Assembly: GCF_900115955.1 (NCBI RefSeq)
Contig: NZ_FOYL01000001.1
Coordinates: 744,001-808,000 of the forward strand
DNA length: 64,000 bases
From: Lentzea waywayandensis
Lineage (GTDB): Bacteria; Actinomycetota; Actinomycetes; Mycobacteriales; Pseudonocardiaceae
Direction: 5' to 3'
In this document: piece by piece, positions 63,601-64,000 of the stretch
How the letters are laid out: every line of letters begins with the position of its first letter
How positions within the stretch are numbered: position 1 is the first letter of the stretch
The notes under the pieces: model-generated
The model's database searches: none
Seen by the model: the letters and a program-made list of their open reading frames with translations, nothing else
Told to the model about the DNA's origin: nothing
Made by a program: the position numbers and the translations under genes

Positions 63601-64000
63601 CGGCGGACGTGAGCGCCGCGCGGATCACCCGCTGCTGCGACGGGCCGTTCGGCGCGGTCAGGCCGTTGGACGCGCCGTCCTGGTTGACGGCGGTGCCCTT
63701 CAGGACCGCGAGGACGTTGTGGCCGTTTCGCAGGGCGTCCGACTGGCGTTCCAGCACGAGCAGGCCGACGCCCTCGGAGAACCCGGTGCCGTCCGCGCCC
63801 TCCGAGAACGCCTTGCACCGCCCGTCCGACGAGACGCCGCGCTGCCGGGAGATCTCGATGAACGTCGCCGGCGTCGACATCACCGCGACACCACCGGCGA
63901 GAGCCAGCGACGACTCCCCCGTCCGCAGCGACTGCGCCGCGAGATGCATTGCGACCAAAGAGGAAGAGCAGGCCGTGTCGATCGTGACGGCCGGGCCTTC
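51623..64000 (-). CDS. Type I modular polyketide synthase, three KS-AT-KR-ACP modules visible (5' end outside window)
   Basis: 4125 residues are visible; the frame is open to the window edge and begins inside a KS, just before its active-site cysteine (visible residue 11). The three modules lack DH and ER. Modules A and C have ATs with GHSQGEIAAAY and VASH, of the methylmalonyl-like branch, and A-type KRs. Module B has [11 protein letters not shown] and HAFH, a malonyl type, with a B-type KR. They would install three hydroxyl groups and two alkyl branches just before the polyene part. The C-terminal docking tail (SIDDMDGEALLRLAIGD) suits the N-terminal coiled coil of the next PKS, whose start lies 24 bp downstream. 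Confidence 0.95.
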   Translation of the reverse strand, partial: EGPAVTIDTACSSSLVAMHLAAQSLRTGESSLALAGGVAVMSTPATFIEISRQRGVSSDGRCKAFSEGADGTGFSEGVGLLVLERQSDALRNGHNVLAVLKGTAVNQDGASNGLTAPNGPSQQRVIRAALTSAGLTPLDVDAVEAHGTGTSLGDPIEAQALLAVYGQDRAEPLYLGSIKSNIGHTQSAAGVAGVIKMIMALRHGVLPQTLHVSAPSSHIEWDAGAVELLTSSRDWPEVDRPRRGGVSSFGISGTNAHVILEAPPQAAARPASTQQGGAVPLAVSAKSAGSLRAQVERIRAVEADPVDVGFSLAARSRFDQRAVIVGDEVVEGAVADAGPGPVFVFPGQGSQWHGMAVALLDEDETFARWMAEADRAIAGHVGWSVIDVLRGEAALLDRIEVLQPALFAIMISLAQTWRANGVEPAAVVGHSQGEIAAAYIAGALTLDQAAQIVVKRSQLFADELVGNGAVASIALPAPEVEKLLPPELAIAGVNSPHACTVAGAVPALEKFVESCVAQDIRARVIGSTVASHCAQVDRLRDRILELFADITPQPGTVPFYSTVTAGRIDTTTLDAEYWFQNARKPVSFAKVVEQLVADGHRVLIESSAHPVLMLPAQQTAEAIGTEIVAIGSLRRDQGGSHRFTTSLAEAWVAGLDVRWQYPGGRAIALPTYPFDHQRFWPEPLVKDTSDPVDAEFWELVDNGGLEEMGVGQGVADTLAQWRNRRKSESTMDTWRYRDQWTPVTVGGTPAGSWLVVTSGTAAQDVIDALGAVHLDVDEQITRADLIARLPETIDGVIAMTGLQATITLVQALAEAGVSAPIWAVTRNAVAVGGEEVDPAQTALWGLGRVAALDLPRRWGGLIDLPATLDDKAAQRFAAALTGTEDQVAIRDNGVFARRLVRANAHHSPDFQASGTVLITGGTGALGGHVARWMAEAGAEHLVLTSRRGLDAPGAAELKAELETTTRVTIAACDAADRDALAALLASIDDLTTVVHAAGIGTGDAPIDEIRYEDVTALLDTKITAARQLHELAPQARFILFSSGAASWGSGGQPAYGAANAYLDGLAHLRRSQGLQATSIAWGAWADAGMAADHGMYEALQRIGIGAMPPELAMKVLRQAVADDQTQLTVTNIDWAKFAPSFTAERPSPLLSGIAEVRAALADEVVEESELKQRLARLTEAERDRALLDLVRAEAAKTLGYQESDQVPVARAFRELGFDSVTAVEMRNRLKTATGLALPATLVFDYPTATTLSQHLRDELFGGAQQIEVRAATIATDDPIAIVGIGCRYPGGVTTPESLWDLVFEGRDVISRFPADRGWDLARLASSTFEGGFLDAVADFDAGFFGISPREAVVMDPQQRLLLETSWEALERAGIDPTSLKGSLTGVFVGTTGQDYESLLNRSLEETGPYATTAFSASVLSGRISYLLGLEGPAVTIDTACSSSLVAMHWAAQALRNGECDLALAGGVAVMTTPNAYSAFTAAGGLAPDGRCKAFAESADGTGWSEGAGVVLLERLSDARRHGHEVLAVLRGSAVNQDGASNGLTAPNGPSQQRVIRQALANAGLTPSEVDAVEAHGTGTTLGDPIEAQAVLATYGQNRETPLLLGSIKSNLGHPQSAGGVAGVIKMIMALRNGVLPRTLHVDAPSSNVEWQTGNVELLTERRDWPANGHPRRAGVSSFGVSGTNAHVIIEEAPEFAAAVPEVTATASVVPLVVSGRSEEALADQLAGLGSVDASRLDLAYSLAVSRSAFEHRVVLVDGVEIARGEAGERDLALLFTGQGSQRLGMGRDLYERFPVFADAFDAVLVHLDPALRSVMWGEDADALNQTGNAQPAIFALEVALYRFAESFGIKADRLAGHSIGEIAAAHVAGVFSLEDACTLISARASLMQALPTGGAMFAIEAGEEEITPLLTEGVSIAAVNGPNAVVIAGVEQEARRIVEQLNDPTSGSASGSGPRKVKQLQVSHAFHSPLMEPMLDDFRAAIAGISFNNPTIPLLAGGIVQQSEYWVRHVRETVRFHDTVRALDGSTFLEIGPDGVLSAMVSGIPLLRRDRGEEQAFVAGLARLHVSGATVNWSALFEGTGARRIDLPTYAFQHERYWPTVLDAAPVDRAKSTVDSWRHRESWERITARGSISGTWLVLGAEDDFAREVAAAVNGIVVQEVPDTPFDGIVSLLALDGEADENGVPRGVIATMELIQSLARKGVSAPVWAVTRGAATSATQSAVWGLGRVAALELPTQWGGLVDVTGDITELAAVLAGDETEIEIRAEGVFARRYDAAQPTDAMWEPHGTVIVTGGTGALGTHVARDLKQRGVEKIVLVSRRGLDAPGAAQLQEELGAEVVACDVADRAAVAGLLNTYSPNAIVHTAGVLSDGVLEGLAPERFADVFRSKVASALVLDELTRDRELDAFVLFSSVAGALGNPGQANYAAANAVLDAIARDRRAQGLAATSIAWGAWAGSGMADGVGADLSAITMRPDLAVESMWRAVAEDAPTVAIAILPEKKPKARKKIEVSGDVLEVVRTAVAAVLGYAGPHAVGVDKEFRDLGFDSLTAVELRNQLSAATGRTLPASLVYDYPTPRRLADHLRGGEAESAENVVARNDEPIAIVGMACRFPGDVTTPEQLWQLLVDGRDGMGAFPVDRDWDVESVLSTSVTREAGFLAGTADFDPAFFGISPREAMAMDPQQRFLLETTWEALERVGVDPLSLRGSQTGVFVGTNGQDYATLLTSSAEDTEGHAATGLAASVISGRLSYTFGFEGPAVTVDTACSASLVAMHLAVQALRGGECSLAVSGGATIMTTPFAFAELTRQGALAANGRSKAFSDDADGAGWSEGVGMVVMERLSDAVRNGHQVLAVIRGSAVNQDGASNGLTAPNGPSQQRVIRAALANAGLSVGDVDVVEAHGTGTALGDPIEAQALINTYGADRSSPLWLGSVKSNIGHTQAAAGVAGVIKMVLALRHNLLPQTLHVAAPSSHVDWSDGTVELLTEARGWETNGHPRRAGVSAFGISGTNAHMILEEAPGQASRPEFVQQVGAVPLVVSAKSPASLKARIEQVRALEGDAHDLAFSLLTTRSVFDHRAVLIGDEVVQGIAQESAPVFIFPGQGSQWHGMAVDLLDEDETFAHWINECDAAIGRLVGWSVIDVLRGEAALLERIEVLQPTLFAIMVSLAQTWRANGVEPAAVVGHSQGEIAAAYVAGALSLDEAAKIVVLRSQLFADELVGNGAVASVALPVEEARKLIEQWPVLSIAGINSPNACTVAGALRELTEFVELCQAREIRARVVASTVASHGPQVEPLREKLMNLLGTITPRSTGIAFYSTVKADRVDTATLDAGYWYENARRPIEFVAVTRKLIEDGYRVFVEASPHPVLTMSAQATAEADGTELVTVGSLRRDQGGGHRFTTSLAEAWVAGLDVRWKCEGRRIDLPTYPFSRSRFWPKAGAKVVNAEDSAFWQLVENGELTGALGVDAENVLPALREWRAKQQIQSTVDGWRYRDSWQLLRGVQATGINGTWLAAVPEHVDEWTEAVLRTFGNDLVRITVRANAERALLATELIGIEPVGVISLLGTENTPHQEFTATPLGLALNVLLLQALGDAGSTAPFWAVTKQAISTGANDPVHHPEQVALWGLGRVAALDLPRHWGGLVDLPGTIDGQIEQGLVAAITNGGGEDQLAVRDTGVHGRRLVPAQRAPKSTEWTPRGTVLITGGTGALGGHVARWVAGRGAEHVLLTSRRGDQAPGAAELREELEALGARVTIAACDASDRQSLKSVIDTVPDLRAVVHAAGIVEGNATTGALGIDQLDRLLKAKMTSAWLLHELTGDLDAFILFSSGAASWGSGAQPAYAASNAYLDGLAHFRASQGLKATSIAWGAWADSGMASENEEGAEQLRRRGVHTMKPDLAITALQQAVEDGHTSLTITNMDWEKFAPSFTASRPSPLLMGIPTVREALEEPETTDSGLKERLLALPEAERARTLLDLVRTEAAATLGFDGAEAFGPTRAFRDVGFDSVTAVDLRNRLKAVTGVALPATLVFDYPTPAALAQFIRTELLGEAASIAHDPDAPIRDVLAAIPISRLRQAGLLDLVLQLAQDSGENNSAGDVVLAAEAESIDDMDGEALLRLAIGDAMD
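51626..51864 (-). other. C-terminal docking domain of the three-module PKS
   Basis: About 75 residues after the last ACP, with a helical segment (ISRLRQAGLLDLVLQLAQDS) and a terminal SIDDMDGEALLRLAIGDAMD. This is the standard class 1 tail that pairs with an N-terminal coiled coil such as residues 1-33 of the next PKS. Confidence 0.82.
51865..56200 (-). other. PKS module C: KS-AT(branched)-KR(A-type)-ACP
   Basis: KS Cys codon at 55705 in the variant DTACSASLV, AT Ser at 54448 with GHSQGE and VASH (54137-54148), KR with ASWGSGAQPAY (Tyr codon at 52480, A1 pattern, no LDD), ACP Ser at 51985 (VGFDSVTAVDL). The branched unit added here sits next to the first double bond of the polyene. Confidence 0.88.
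56239..60172 (-). other. PKS module B: KS-AT(malonyl)-KR(B-type)-ACP
   Basis: KS Cys codon at 59683, AT Ser at 58429 with HAFH, KR Tyr at 56725, ACP Ser at 56359. The KR has VLSD instead of VLDD and a proline five residues before the Tyr (GNPGQANY), the B2 pattern. The AT holds an SGSASGSG insertion and the AT-rich palindromes at 57992-58194, shared with module 1 of the next PKS. Confidence 0.88.
57992..58194. repeat. AT-rich palindromic element, three copies in module B AT
   Basis: GGATTGTTGAACAATCC (57992-58008, perfect palindrome around one base), GGATTGTTGAAC (58032-58043) and TTGTTCAACAATCC (58181-58194). The order and spacing match the set at 49328-49506 in another PKS gene, so the two AT regions share recent ancestry. 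Confidence 0.85.
60225..64000 (-). other. PKS module A (partial): KS-AT(branched)-KR(A-type)-ACP
   Basis: KS is truncated by the window edge (active Cys codon 63970-63968). AT has GHSQGE (Ser codon at 62710) and VASH (62405-62416). The KR lacks the LDD motif and has Trp eight residues before the catalytic Tyr (ASWGSGGQPAY, codon at 60838), with Gln rather than His three before it, which is the A1 pattern (3S-hydroxyl). ACP Ser is at 60346 (GFDSVTAVEM). There is no DH. Confidence 0.88.

Noticed and set aside
22007..64000. Regularly spaced repeats as a CRISPR array
   Set aside because: The repeats are homologous PKS modules about 5 kb apart, not short direct repeats with unique spacers.

Overview
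The window is high-GC DNA from an actinomycete. The evidence is the strong G/C third-position bias, frequent GTG starts, and the families present: LAL-type and PAS-LuxR regulators, a StrR-like regulator, DUF6069 and DGPF/YCII proteins, and giant modular type I polyketide synthases. The regulator set and fused enzymes would suit Pseudonocardiaceae or a relative, but that placement is an inference. The window joins ordinary chromosome on the left to a polyene-type polyketide cluster on the right, and the cluster continues past position 64000.

Positions 1-11000 are flank or cluster edge. They hold the start of a probable glutamyl-tRNA synthetase-like gene, a Sua5/YrdC protein, a secreted subtilisin-family protease, an unrecognised protein, a possible tiny membrane protein, a NUDIX hydrolase divergent from an XRE regulator, and a StrR-like ParB-domain activator. 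A CoA-binding protein, a YCII protein, two PucR-type regulators, a Crp/Fnr regulator and a DUF6069 membrane protein follow. A perfect 16-bp inverted repeat at 10909-10946 is a likely bidirectional terminator and a natural left border of the minus-strand cluster.

Positions 10951-22000 hold regulation and accessory chemistry, all on the minus strand. A PimM-like PAS-LuxR regulator, an aldehyde dehydrogenase lacking two expected catalytic residues, and a KAS III enzyme form one tight operon. Two LAL regulators are translationally coupled by overlapping stop and start codons. A truncated glycosyltransferase and a fused double 3-hydroxyacyl-CoA dehydrogenase lie directly downstream of the PKS genes.

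Positions 22007-64000 hold two colinear PKS genes on the minus strand. The upstream, 5'-truncated one shows three modules: KS-AT-KR-ACP with branched, malonyl and branched extender ATs. The downstream one (9863 residues) has six modules, each KS-AT-DH-KR-ACP with a malonyl-type AT and intact DH and B-type KR residues. No ER or thioesterase is seen. The predicted chain passing through is CH(OH)-CH(R)-CH(OH)-CH2-CH(OH)-CH(R)-(CH=CH)6-CO-S-ACP, the core of a polyene. R is methyl or possibly ethyl. KAS III plus hydroxyacyl-CoA dehydrogenase could help supply C4 building blocks such as ethylmalonyl-CoA. Unusual AT-rich palindromic islands and odd linker insertions in the PKS genes are the most unexpected sequence features.
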